Of a stretch of 64,000 nucleotides of DNA, positions 19,889 to 28,210 are shown one piece after another. The DNA comes from Microbacterium oxydans (lineage in GTDB: Bacteria; Actinomycetota; Actinomycetes; Actinomycetales; Microbacteriaceae): assembly GCF_000956405.1 (NCBI RefSeq), contig NZ_JYIV01000021.1, positions 1 to 64,000 on the forward strand. Direction: 5' to 3'. Each line of letters opens with the position of its first letter. The first letter of the stretch is position 1. A program made the translations under genes and the position numbers. The notes under the pieces were generated by a model. It did no database searches and had not been told where the DNA came from. It saw nothing but the letters and a program-made list of their open reading frames with translations.

Positions 19889-20209
19889 GTGACGTATGTG
19901 ATCGCCCTCCCGTGCGTCGATGTCAAGGATCGCGCCTGCATCGACGAGTGCCCCGTTGACTGCATCTACGAGGGCGAACGCTCGCTCTACATCCACCCCG
20001 ACGAGTGCGTGGACTGCGGCGCCTGCGAACCCGTCTGTCCCGTCGAGGCGATCTACTACGAAGACGACCTGCCCGACGAATGGCAGGACTACTACAAGGC
20101 CAACGTCGAGTTCTTCGACGAGATCGGGTCTCCGGGCGGTGCCGCCAAGGTGGGCGTCTACTCGTTCGATCACCCGATCGTCGCGGCACTGCCGCCTCAG
20201 GGCGAGTAG
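19889..20209 (+). CDS. fdxA: 7Fe/8Fe-type ferredoxin
   Basis: 106 residues. Soluble electron carrier. The N-terminal half has the seven-iron pattern: Cys at [17 protein letters not shown] (a 3Fe-4S site with an extended spacing) and the second motif [12 protein letters not shown] for a 4Fe-4S cluster. The C-terminal half ([20 protein letters not shown]) is the actinobacterial FdxA/FdxC extension. Leaderless GTG start. It lies 11 bases before dapC, the same pairing as in mycobacteria. Confidence 0.96.
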   Translation: MTYVIALPCVDVKDRACIDECPVDCIYEGERSLYIHPDECVDCGACEPVCPVEAIYYEDDLPDEWQDYYKANVEFFDEIGSPGGAAKVGVYSFDHPIVAALPPQGE

Positions 20210-20220
20210 GCGCGGGCTCC

Positions 20221-21333
20221 GTGAGCGTCCGCGATCTCGCCGACTATCCGTGGGATGCCGTCGTCCCGTTCCGTGCGCGCGCGCAGCAGCATCCGGACGG
20301 ACTGATCGACCTCTCGGTCGGCTCTCCCGTCGACCCGACGCCCGACATCATCCGCCGCGCTCTGGCCGAGGCCACGGATGCCCATGCCTATCCGCAGACG
20401 GTGGGAACGCCCACCCTTCGGGAGGCGATCGTCGACTGGTACGCCCGGCGCAGGGGTGTGCCCGACCTCCGAGTGGACAACGTGCTCCCGACGATCGGCT
20501 CCAAGGAGCTCGTCGCTCTGCTGCCCACCCTGCTGGGTCTCGGGGCCGGCGACATCGTCGTCCACCCGCGCGTGGCCTACCCGACCTACGAGGTCGGCGC
20601 CCGCGTCGCCGGGGCGACCCCCCTGCCTGCCGACGACCCCGCCGACTGGCCCGAGGGCACCAAGCTCATCTGGATCAACACCCCGGGCAACCCGGACGGA
20701 CGCACCTGGACCGTCGATGAGCTCGCCGCCGCCGTGCGTCGCGCCCGTGAGATCGGTGCCGTGCTCGCGAGCGACGAGTGCTACGCCGAGCTGGGCTGGG
20801 ACGGCGTCTGGGCGACCGAGCCGATCCCCTCGATCCTCGACCCGCGGGTGACCGGGGGAAGCAGGGCGAACCTGCTCAGCGTCTACTCGCTGAGCAAGCA
20901 GTCGAACCTCGCCGGATACCGTGCGGCGTTCGTGGCGGGATGCGCTCGCATCGTCGGAGAGCTTCTCACGGCACGCAAGCACCTCGGTCTGATGCCGCCT
21001 GCGCCGGTGCAGCACGCGATGGCCGTCGCGCTCGCGGACGATGAGCACGTCGCCGCACAGAAGGCTCTCTACCGGACCCGTCGTGACGCCCTGCGTCCCG
21101 CGTTGGAGGCCGCCGGCTTCCGCATCGACGGTTCGGAGGCCGGGCTCTACCTCTGGGCGACCGAAGGGCGTGACGCCTGGGAGTCGATGGGGCGGCTGGC
21201 TGATCTCGGCATCCTCGCCGGTCCGGGTCCGTTCTACGGCGGTGACTCCGGACAGCATGTGCGGCTGGCGCTCACGGCGTCGACAGCGGACGTACGCGAG
21301 GCCGCGCGCCGTCTCACTGTGGCCGATATGTAG
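20221..21333 (+). CDS. dapC: Succinyldiaminopimelate transaminase
   Basis: 370 residues, from GTG 20221. Fold type I PLP aminotransferase of the lysine/diaminopimelate route, acting between DapD and DapE. PLP lysine in SVYSLSKQSNLAGYR; NTPGNPDG and ASDECYAELGWDG are the substrate and cofactor-binding motifs; the C-terminal arginine-bearing loop GGDSGQHVRLALTAS is intact. Directly after ferredoxin (11 bases) and upstream of citrate synthase. dapD and dapE are 3 kb further on, so three pathway steps sit in one neighbourhood. Confidence 0.93.
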   Translation: MSVRDLADYPWDAVVPFRARAQQHPDGLIDLSVGSPVDPTPDIIRRALAEATDAHAYPQTVGTPTLREAIVDWYARRRGVPDLRVDNVLPTIGSKELVALLPTLLGLGAGDIVVHPRVAYPTYEVGARVAGATPLPADDPADWPEGTKLIWINTPGNPDGRTWTVDELAAAVRRAREIGAVLASDECYAELGWDGVWATEPIPSILDPRVTGGSRANLLSVYSLSKQSNLAGYRAAFVAGCARIVGELLTARKHLGLMPPAPVQHAMAVALADDEHVAAQKALYRTRRDALRPALEAAGFRIDGSEAGLYLWATEGRDAWESMGRLADLGILAGPGPFYGGDSGQHVRLALTASTADVREAARRLTVADM

Positions 21334-21368
21334 ATTCCCTCCTCGGAGGGCGCGTCCCTTTGGCGGAT

Positions 21369-21398
21369 GTCACAGTAGGCCTGTGTGACTACTAGGCT
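21369..21398 (+). promoter_or_regulatory. Citrate synthase promoter with a dyad operator candidate
   Basis: TAGGCT (21393-21398) is a good -10, with RNA starting near 21405 and a leader of about 120 bases. Directly upstream GTCACA (21369-21374) and TGTGAC (21384-21389) form a 6-bp dyad with 9-base centre, overlapping the -35 zone. The half-sites are CRP-like but in the reverse arrangement to TGTGA-N6-TCACA, so a CRP-family protein is only a possibility. Confidence 0.45.
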
Positions 21399-21524
21399 GT
21401 AAAGGCGATTCGGTCGTGACCCGACCTGGCGCCTGAGCGCCGTGAGATCGCCAGTTCAGGCTTGATCAAGATCTTGTTCGAACCCACCGCGACGAGCGGG
21501 GGCGGACACTACGAGGAGGTCCGC

Positions 21525-22814
21525 GTGAGTGCAGCGGCAGACCAGACGGCGAAGCTGACGATCGGCGACACGACCGCTGAATTCCCGGTGCTGCGCGGCA
21601 CGGCGGGGCACGACAGCATCGATTTCTCGACGTTGACGCGGCAGACGGGCTACACCGGCCTGGACTACGGTTTCGTCAACACGGCGTCGACGAAGTCGGA
21701 GATCACGTTCATCGACGGCGACAAGGGCATCCTGCGATACCGCGGATACCCGATCGAGCAGCTCGCCGGCTCGACCAGCTACCTCGAGGTCGCGTGGCTG
21801 CTCATCTACGGCGACCTGCCGTCTGCCTCGGAGCTGGCGGAGTTCGACGAGAAGATCCGTCGGCACACCCTCCTGCACGAAGACCTCAAGCGCTTCTTCT
21901 CGGCGCTTCCGCACACGGCGCACCCGATGTCGGTGCTGTCCTCGGCGGTCGCCGCGCTCTCGACCTATTACGAGGGTCAGACCGACCCGCACAACCCCGA
22001 GCACGTCGAGCTGAACATGGTGCGCATGCTCGCGAAGCTCCCGGTGATCGCCGCGTATGCGCACAAGAAGAGCGTCGGCCAGGCGTTCCTGTACCCCGAC
22101 AACTCCCTGAGCTTCGTGGACAACTTCCTGAAGCTGAACTTCGGGGTGCACAGCGAGGAGTACGAGGTCAACCCGGTGATGTCGAAGGCTCTCGAGCTGC
22201 TCCTCATCCTGCACGAAGACCACGAGCAGAACGCGTCGACGTCCACGGTCCGTCTGGTCGGATCGACCGGAGCGAACCAGTTCGCCTCCGTCTCCGCGGG
22301 TATCCAGGCGCTCTCGGGTCCGCTCCACGGTGGTGCGAACGAGGCCGTGCTGACCATGCTCGGGCAGATCCGCGACTCCGGGCAGAGCGTCTCGCGCTTC
22401 GTCGAGCGGGTGAAGAACAAGGAAGAGGGCGTGAAGCTGATGGGCTTCGGGCACCGGGTCTACAAGAACTACGACCCGCGCGCCAAGCTCGTCAAGGACG
22501 CGGCCGACGAGGTGCTGTCGTCGCTGGGCGTCACCGACCCGCTCCTCGACCTCGCCAAGGAGCTCGAAGAGCTGGCGCTGGCCGACGACTACTTCCGCGA
22601 GCGTCGCCTCTATCCGAACGTCGACTTCTACACCGGCGTCATCTACAAGGCGATGGGCTTCCCCACGCGCATGTTCACCGTGCTGTTCGCGATCGGACGT
22701 CTGCCCGGCTGGCTGGCTCAGTGGCGCGAGCTGCAGCTCGACCCCCAGACGAAGATCGGTCGCCCGCAGCAGCTGTACACCGGGTCGCCGGAGCGCCAGT
22801 TCCCCACCCGCTGA
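21525..22814 (+). CDS. gltA: Citrate synthase
   Basis: 429 residues, the standard type II length. Condenses acetyl-CoA and oxaloacetate. Active-site motifs: GSTGANQFASVSAGIQALSG then GPLHGGANEAV, and GFGHRVYKNYDPRA; the catalytic His/His/Asp set is present (LYPNVDFYTGVIYKAMG). GTG 21525 is chosen over TTG 21462 because GAGGAGGT (21512-21519) precedes it and the protein then starts at the conserved length. Has its own promoter and terminator. Confidence 0.97.
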   Translation: MSAAADQTAKLTIGDTTAEFPVLRGTAGHDSIDFSTLTRQTGYTGLDYGFVNTASTKSEITFIDGDKGILRYRGYPIEQLAGSTSYLEVAWLLIYGDLPSASELAEFDEKIRRHTLLHEDLKRFFSALPHTAHPMSVLSSAVAALSTYYEGQTDPHNPEHVELNMVRMLAKLPVIAAYAHKKSVGQAFLYPDNSLSFVDNFLKLNFGVHSEEYEVNPVMSKALELLLILHEDHEQNASTSTVRLVGSTGANQFASVSAGIQALSGPLHGGANEAVLTMLGQIRDSGQSVSRFVERVKNKEEGVKLMGFGHRVYKNYDPRAKLVKDAADEVLSSLGVTDPLLDLAKELEELALADDYFRERRLYPNVDFYTGVIYKAMGFPTRMFTVLFAIGRLPGWLAQWRELQLDPQTKIGRPQQLYTGSPERQFPTR

Positions 22815-22823
22815 GCGCGTGAC

Positions 22824-22865
22824 GAGAAAGCGCCCCTCCCGCCGTAGCGGAAGGGGCGCTTTCTC
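22824..22865 (+). terminator. Bidirectional terminator between gltA and the helicase gene
   Basis: Long stem gagaaagcgcccc (22824-22836) with ggggcgctttctc (22853-22865). T/A tracts on both sides suit termination from either direction between convergent genes. Confidence 0.88.
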
Positions 22866-22883
22866 ATTCGCCATTGGTCGGGG

Positions 22884-24260
22884 TCAGCGGCCCTGCGAGC
22901 TCCGGCCGCCCTGGCGGGACTGACCGCTCTGCGTGGAGTAGCCGCCACCCTGGCCGGCACCGGGGCGGGGGCGACGACGGCGACGGGACGGCGGGTTGGC
23001 CGCTCCGTTCTTCTCGCCGCCGGCAGGGCGCTGCTTCGCGGACTGACGCTGCTGCTGCTGCGGTGCCTGCACCGGTGCCGGGCGCACGTGAGGCGCGCGC
23101 TCGGGGACGAGCTCGGTGACGGCGGCGGCGGTCACGTCCTCGAGAGGCGCCGTGATCGCGGCCTTGCGCAGCAGGTCCTTGACGTCGCGGCGCTGCTCCG
23201 GGAGTACGACCGTGACGACGGTTCCGGCAGCGCCGGCGCGAGCGGTACGGCCGGAACGGTGCAGGTACGCCTTGTGCTCGACGGGCGGGTCGACGTGGAC
23301 GACGAGGTCGACGTTGTCGACGTGCACGCCACGCGCGGCCACATCGGTCGCCACGAGCACTCGCACGCCGCCGTCCTCCGGCGCGGTCGAGAACGCGCCG
23401 AGGTTGCGCTCGCGGGCGTTCTGCGAGAGGTTGCCGTGCAGGTCGACGGCGGGGATCCCCGCCGCGGTGAGCTGCTTCGCCAGCTTCTTCGCCTGGTGCT
23501 TGGTGCGCGTGAAGAGGATGCGGCGACCGGTGCCGGACGCGAGCTCACGCACGAGAACGGTCTTGTTGTCGGTGGAGTCGACGACCAGCACGCGGTGCGT
23601 CATCTCGCCGACGGGCACGCTCGCCTCGTCGACCTCGTGGCTGACCGCGTTCGAGAGGAAGCGGCGGGCGAGGGTGTCGATGCCGCGGTCCAGCGTGGCG
23701 CTGAACAGCAGACGCTGACCGTCGGCGGGCGTCGCCGAGAGGATGCGGGTGACACCGGGCAGGAAGCCGAGGTCGGCCATGTGGTCGGCCTCGTCGAGCA
23801 CGGTGACCTCGATCGCGCTGAGTCGGACAACCTGCTGCTTCATGAGGTCTTCCAGGCGGCCGGGGCAGGCCACGACGATGTCGACGCCGCCGCGCAGCGC
23901 CTGCTCCTGCGGGCGCTGGCTGACACCGCCGAAGACGGTCGTGACGCGAAGGCCGGCTGCCTCGGCGAGCGGTGTGATCGTCGCGGCGATCTGGGTCGCC
24001 AGCTCACGGGTGGGGGCGAGGACGAGGCCGCGCGGCAAACCGGCGCGGCGCTGACCGCCGGAGGCGGCGAGTCGGGCGACGAGGGGAAGCGCGAAGGCGA
24101 TGGTCTTACCGCTGCCGGTGCGTCCGCGACCGAGCAGGTCGCGTCCGGCGAGGGAATCGGGAAGCGTGTCGCGCTGGATGGCGAACGCCTCGGTCTTGCC
24201 GGAATCGGCGAGAACGGCGGCGAGCTCGGCGGGAACGCCGAGTTCAAGGAAGGTAGACAT
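22884..24260 (-). CDS. DEAD-box ATP-dependent RNA helicase
   Basis: 458 residues. Motifs in order: Q motif (TEAFAIQRDTLP), I GRTGSGKT, Ia APTRELA, Ib, II DEAD (VTVLDEADHMADLGF), III SAT, IV, V (TDVAARGVHVDNVD), VI HRSGRTARAG. The C-terminal 75 residues are Gln/Arg/Gly-rich (QAPQQQQRQSAKQR ... RRRRRPRPG), a basic disordered RNA-binding tail. RhlE-like; probable roles are ribosome assembly, mRNA decay or cold adaptation. A leader of about 187 bases (24261-24447) suggests post-transcriptional control. Confidence 0.94.
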   Translation of the reverse strand: MSTFLELGVPAELAAVLADSGKTEAFAIQRDTLPDSLAGRDLLGRGRTGSGKTIAFALPLVARLAASGGQRRAGLPRGLVLAPTRELATQIAATITPLAEAAGLRVTTVFGGVSQRPQEQALRGGVDIVVACPGRLEDLMKQQVVRLSAIEVTVLDEADHMADLGFLPGVTRILSATPADGQRLLFSATLDRGIDTLARRFLSNAVSHEVDEASVPVGEMTHRVLVVDSTDNKTVLVRELASGTGRRILFTRTKHQAKKLAKQLTAAGIPAVDLHGNLSQNARERNLGAFSTAPEDGGVRVLVATDVAARGVHVDNVDLVVHVDPPVEHKAYLHRSGRTARAGAAGTVVTVVLPEQRRDVKDLLRKAAITAPLEDVTAAAVTELVPERAPHVRPAPVQAPQQQQRQSAKQRPAGGEKNGAANPPSRRRRRPRPGAGQGGGYSTQSGQSRQGGRSSQGR

Positions 24261-24548
24261 GCAGAAACTCCGTCAGCGCACGAATGAACGGCGCGAGATA
24301 GGGGTGAGGTGGGCGACGGCGCAGAATTGCGCATCGGTTCGCCGTTCGAAAGGCCAGCTCGTGCTGGTGGTGGGAGCGGTTCCGCTCGCTTCGGTCCTCG
24401 GAGACCCCGTGACGACGACGATGCTGGGTACCGGCGGTACACGCAACAGAGTCAGTCTATCAGTGCATGCAGGGGCTCAGATGCATGTCGGCTCCCGCGC
24501 GGGTCGGCGAGTCCACGCATGCCGGCCGAACCCCGTCGCCCGGGATCG
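24261..24548 (-). promoter_or_regulatory. Long 5' leader and promoter region of the DEAD-box helicase
   Basis: No gene. On the minus strand TAGACT (24454-24459) is a -10 giving a start near 24447 and an untranslated leader of about 187 bases with several GC-rich hairpins (for example around ctcgctt/ggtcctc, 24387-24405). Long leaders on DEAD-box helicase genes often mediate cold-shock or self-regulation. The remaining 90 bases toward dapD hold nothing I can identify. Confidence 0.45.
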
Positions 24549-25496
24549 TCAGGCGTGGAGCGCTTCGTTCAGCGTCACGCCGACGCCGGCACGGCGCACG
24601 GCCTCGACCGCACCGCTGAGGGAGTTGCGTCGGAACAGCAGCCCGTCCTGACCGGACAGCTCGCCGCCCTTCACCGTCTTGCGTCCGCCGTCGGCGGTCA
24701 CGGGGCCGTCGACCAGGACGATCTTGGTGCCCGCCGTGACATAGAGACCTGCTTCGACGACGCAGTCGTCTCCGAGGGAGATCCCGATGCCGGCGTTGGC
24801 GCCCAGCAGCGTGCGCGCGCCGATGGATACCCGGTGCGTGCCGCCGCCCGAGAGCGTGCCCATGATGGAGGACCCGCCGCCGATGTCACTGCCGTCGCCG
24901 ACCACCACACCCTGCGAGATGCGGCCCTCGACCATGGATGCGCCGAGCGTTCCGGCGTTGAAATTGACGAAGCCCTCGTGCATGACCGTGGTGCCGGGGG
25001 AGAGGTGGGCGCCCAGACGCACACGGGAGGCGTCCGCGATACGGACACCCGCGGGCTGCACGTAGTCCGTGAGGCGCGGGAACTTGTCCAGACCCTGGAT
25101 CTGGATGCCCGCGCGCTGGAGGAAGGGCCGCAGACGGGCGGCGTCTGCGGGCAGGACGGGGCCCGCATTGGTCCAGGCGACGTTCGGAAGGTGGCCGAAG
25201 ATGCCGTCGAGGTTCAGCTCGTTGGGGCGCACCACGAGGTGGGAGAGGGCGTGCAGGCGGAGATAGGCGTCGGCCGTCGAGGCGGGCGCGGCGTCGAGAT
25301 CGATCTCGAGCTGCACGACCTCGATCGTGACGTTGCGTCGCTCGTCGGCTCCGGTGAGGTCCGCGAGCGCGGCGACGGCCGCCTCATCAGCCTCCGCGGC
25401 TCCGGTCCGCACCTCGGGGTACCAGGCATCGAGCACCGTGCCGTCTCCGGCGATCGTGGTCAGTCCGATACCCCATACCGTGCGCGCGTCGCTCAT
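24549..25496 (-). CDS. dapD: 2,3,4,5-tetrahydropyridine-2,6-dicarboxylate N-succinyltransferase
   Basis: 315 residues. Succinyl-CoA-dependent step of diaminopimelate/lysine synthesis, making the substrate of DapC. The C-terminal half is a left-handed beta-helix of hexapeptide repeats ([20 protein letters not shown], then [20 protein letters not shown]), and the N-terminus [20 protein letters not shown] is the actinobacterial DapD form. ATG 25496 is leaderless (TAGCGT 6 bases upstream). Divergent from dapE across 64 bases. Confidence 0.94.
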   Translation of the reverse strand: MSDARTVWGIGLTTIAGDGTVLDAWYPEVRTGAAEADEAAVAALADLTGADERRNVTIEVVQLEIDLDAAPASTADAYLRLHALSHLVVRPNELNLDGIFGHLPNVAWTNAGPVLPADAARLRPFLQRAGIQIQGLDKFPRLTDYVQPAGVRIADASRVRLGAHLSPGTTVMHEGFVNFNAGTLGASMVEGRISQGVVVGDGSDIGGGSSIMGTLSGGGTHRVSIGARTLLGANAGIGISLGDDCVVEAGLYVTAGTKIVLVDGPVTADGGRKTVKGGELSGQDGLLFRRNSLSGAVEAVRRAGVGVTLNEALHA

Positions 25497-25502
25497 CCCT
25501 CC

Positions 25503-25508
25503 ACGCTA
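25503..25508 (-). promoter_or_regulatory. Leaderless -10 box of dapD
   Basis: TAGCGT on the minus strand, 6 bases before ATG 25496. Confidence 0.65.
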
Positions 25509-25548
25509 TCGCGCCCGCAGCACGGTGACTGCACGCATGACGGGTAAG

Positions 25549-25554
25549 TAGTCT
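25549..25554 (+). promoter_or_regulatory. Leaderless -10 box of dapE
   Basis: TAGTCT, 6 bases before ATG 25561. Confidence 0.65.
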
Positions 25555-25560
25555 TGACCC

Positions 25561-26634
25561 ATGGTGCTCGATCTGACCGCGTCCTCCGTCGACCTCACCC
25601 GTGCGATCTGCGATATCCCCAGCGTCTCCGGAGACGAGAAGAGCCTCGCCGACGCGATCGAGGCGGCTGTCGCGCCGCTGGGGCACCTGCAGGTCTTCCG
25701 CCACGGCAACACCGTCGTCGCACGCACGGATCTCGGACGGGCGCAGCGCGTCGCGATCGCCGGCCACATCGACACCGTGCCCATCAACTCCAATCTGCCC
25801 ACCCGCGACATCGAGATCGACGGAGTGCCGTACCTGTGGGGGCGCGGGACCGTCGACATGAAGGCCGGAACCGCCGTGCAGCTGAAGCTCGCTGCCGAGC
25901 TGGTCGCCCCCGCGATCGACATCACGTGGATGTGGTACGACAACGAGGAGGTCGAGGCGACGAAGAACGGCCTCGGACTGCTCGCCGCCGTTCGCCCCGA
26001 TCTGTTCGAGGCCGACTTCGCGATCCTCGGTGAGCCGTCCAACGGCGAGGTCGAGGGCGGGTGCAACGGCACGATGCGGGCGATCGTGCGCACGTCGGGC
26101 GTCCGAGCGCACAGCGCGCGGGCATGGATCGGGGAGAACGCGATCCATCGTGCCGCGCCGATCCTCACCAGGCTGGCCGAGTATCGGGCCAGGGAGGTGC
26201 CGGTCGAGGGTCTGCTTTACCGCGAGAGCCTGAGCGCCGTGCGCATCGCGGGCGGTGTCGCAGGGAACGTCATCCCCGATGCCTGCGAGGTCGAGGTCAA
26301 CTACCGCTTCGCGCCGAGCAAGTCCGCGGCAGAGGCCGAGGCCCATCTGCGCGGCGTCCTCGCGGGGTTCGACGTCGAGATCACCGATGCCGCCGAGGGG
26401 GCGCGCCCCGGACTCGACGCGGAGATCGCGAAGCAGTTCGTCGCCGCCGTCGGTGCCGAACCGCGGCCCAAGTACGGCTGGACGGATGTCGCCCGCTTCT
26501 CCGCTCTGGGGATTCCCGCCGTGAACTACGGCCCCGGTGACCCGCACCTGGCTCACCACGATGAGGAGCGCGTGCCGCTCGCGCAGATCGACGCCGTGGA
26601 GCGGGGCCTGCGCGCATGGCTCACGTCGCACTGA
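25561..26634 (+). CDS. dapE: Succinyl-diaminopimelate desuccinylase
   Basis: 357 residues. Dinuclear zinc M20 amidohydrolase releasing LL-diaminopimelate. Metal ligands: His/Asp in AGHIDTVP, Asp in GRGTVDMKAG, Glu pair in YDNEEVEA, Glu in GEPSNGEVEGGC, and the C-terminal His in YGPGDPHLAHHDEE. The dimerisation lid includes SGVRAHSARAW. Leaderless ATG. The end overlaps the next gene by 19 bases. Together with DapC and DapD this completes the succinylase branch between tetrahydrodipicolinate and LL-DAP. Confidence 0.95.
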   Translation: MVLDLTASSVDLTRAICDIPSVSGDEKSLADAIEAAVAPLGHLQVFRHGNTVVARTDLGRAQRVAIAGHIDTVPINSNLPTRDIEIDGVPYLWGRGTVDMKAGTAVQLKLAAELVAPAIDITWMWYDNEEVEATKNGLGLLAAVRPDLFEADFAILGEPSNGEVEGGCNGTMRAIVRTSGVRAHSARAWIGENAIHRAAPILTRLAEYRAREVPVEGLLYRESLSAVRIAGGVAGNVIPDACEVEVNYRFAPSKSAAEAEAHLRGVLAGFDVEITDAAEGARPGLDAEIAKQFVAAVGAEPRPKYGWTDVARFSALGIPAVNYGPGDPHLAHHDEERVPLAQIDAVERGLRAWLTSH

Positions 26635-27833
26635 ACGCAGCGCGCCGTTGGGCGAAGACGCCGGTCGCCCTGCGCGTCGCGGTGATCTACGTCGGAGCGC
26701 GGGTCGTCACGACGGTGTTCCTCATCCTCGCCGCATCGGTATCGACCTCCTCCTCGCGATTCGGAGCCGGAGCCGGGCTGAGCGATTTCGTGCTCGGGTG
26801 GGATGCGCAGTGGTATTGGCTCGTCGCCGAGGACGGGTACCCGACCGAGCTGCCGCTCACGGATGCGGGCGACGTCGCCGAGAACGCCTGGGCCTTCATG
26901 CCGGTGTTCGCGTATGCGGCCAAGGGGATCGGTCTGCTGTTCGGTTCCTGGGGGGCCGGCGCCCTCCTCCTCTCTCTGGCGGCCGGATACCTGGCCTGCC
27001 TCGTGCTGTACCGGCTGCTGCGCGATCGCATCGGCAACTCCGCGGCGCTGTGGGCGGTGATCTTCTTCGCGGCCGGTCCGATCGCGGCGATGTTCCAGGT
27101 GGGATACGCCGAGAGCCTGTTCCTGCTGCTGCTGTTCCTCGCCCTCGACATGACGGCACGGCGGAGGTACGCCTGGCTGTATATGCTCATCCCGGCGATG
27201 GCTTTCACCCGCCCCGGAGTGCTCGCCTTCGCGCTCTATCTGGGATTGCACGGTCTGGTGCGCTGGATCCGCCGTCGGGAGGATCCGCTCACGAGGCGGG
27301 AGATCGCGCACATCCTCGGACTCGGAGCCCTCGCGACCGCTTGCGGGTTCGCCTGGCAGGTGATCGCCGGGATCGCGACCGGGGACCCCGGCGCCTACCT
27401 CGCCACCGAGCTGGCCTGGCGCCAGCACTGGATCACCGGCGGCGTCGAAGGATTCATCCCGTTCGAAGGGTGGATCCAGGCCTCGCAGTTCTGGTTCAGC
27501 CTCTGGGGCATGCCGCAGTGGTGGGGACCCATCGCCCTGGCGCTGCTCGTGGCCGGAGCTGCCGCGACCCTTCTGCTCTCACCCCAGGTGCGGGCGCTCG
27601 GTGCCGACCTCCGGCTGTGGAGCGCGAGTTATCTGCTGTACCTGCTCGCCGTGTTCTTCCCGCAGTCGAGCACCTTCCGCCTGCTGCTCCCGCTCAGCCC
27701 GCTGTGGGGTGCGGTCGCCGTGCCGCGATCCCGGCTCTGGCGGCTCGGCGTCCTGGTCGCGTGTCTGGTCGGTCAATGGTTCTGGATATATCACGTGTAT
27801 GGACTCGGGAGCACGTTCTGGCAGGTGCCGTGA
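26616..27833 (+). CDS. GT-C-fold integral membrane protein, probable glycosyltransferase (PIG-V-like)
   Basis: 405 residues, about ten to eleven helices. The first extracytoplasmic loop has the GT-C-style acidic motif GWDAQWYWLVAEDGYP, and further features (WAFMPVFAY, QVGYAESLFL, FTRPGVLAFALYLG, PQSSTFRLLLPL) match actinobacterial mannosyltransferase/PIG-V-like proteins using polyprenyl-phosphate sugars. Likely acts in cell-surface glycan or protein mannosylation; acceptor unknown. It starts inside the end of dapE (19-base overlap) and so is probably co-transcribed with it, without obvious functional link. Confidence 0.8.
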   Translation: MAHVALNAARRWAKTPVALRVAVIYVGARVVTTVFLILAASVSTSSSRFGAGAGLSDFVLGWDAQWYWLVAEDGYPTELPLTDAGDVAENAWAFMPVFAYAAKGIGLLFGSWGAGALLLSLAAGYLACLVLYRLLRDRIGNSAALWAVIFFAAGPIAAMFQVGYAESLFLLLLFLALDMTARRRYAWLYMLIPAMAFTRPGVLAFALYLGLHGLVRWIRRREDPLTRREIAHILGLGALATACGFAWQVIAGIATGDPGAYLATELAWRQHWITGGVEGFIPFEGWIQASQFWFSLWGMPQWWGPIALALLVAGAAATLLLSPQVRALGADLRLWSASYLLYLLAVFFPQSSTFRLLLPLSPLWGAVAVPRSRLWRLGVLVACLVGQWFWIYHVYGLGSTFWQVP

Positions 27834-27927
27834 GCAGGAAGCACGACCGAATTGTTGCTCCATGACGTACAGGTCCCGGTGACACCCGATAAACTCATCC
27901 CATACCACCGGAGGAAAGGGAGCCACG

Positions 27928-28101
27928 ATGGCAGCGATGAAGCCGAGGACCGGAGACGGACCTATGGAAGCCGTGAAAGAAGGACGACTCATCATCGTGC
28001 GCGTTCCACTCGAAGGCGGCGGCCGCCTGGTCGTCTCCGTGAACGACGCCGAGGCCAAGGAGCTTCACGACGTGCTTGGCGCCGTCGTGGCACCGGCCTG
28101 A
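27928..28101 (+). CDS. DUF3117 small protein
   Basis: 57 residues: begins MAAMKPRTGDGPMEAVKEGR and ends with AKELHDVLGAVVAPA. This is the near-invariant actinobacterial DUF3117 family (55-60 residues); the middle reads IIVRVPLEGGGRLVVSVNDA. Function unknown. A strong Shine-Dalgarno GGAGGAAAGG (27910-27919) precedes ATG 27928, and TAAACT (27890-27895) is a probable -10. A terminator follows, so it is a single-gene unit. Family neighbours dapE in mycobacteria as well. Confidence 0.92.
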   Translation: MAAMKPRTGDGPMEAVKEGRLIIVRVPLEGGGRLVVSVNDAEAKELHDVLGAVVAPA

Positions 28102-28133
28102 TCGACCAAGGGTCCGCGTCGGCGGACCCGAAC

Positions 28134-28166
28134 GGGCGGTGGTTCCTCGGAGCCACCGCCCTTCTT
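28134..28166 (+). terminator. Terminator after the DUF3117 gene
   Basis: Stem gggcggtgg (28134-28142) with ccaccgccc (28153-28161), extended by TTCC/GGAG inside, followed by TTCTT. Confidence 0.85.
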
Positions 28167-28210
28167 CGTATGGTGGGCGTCGGCCGGCATCCGCCTCGGT
28201 CGATGCGGGA

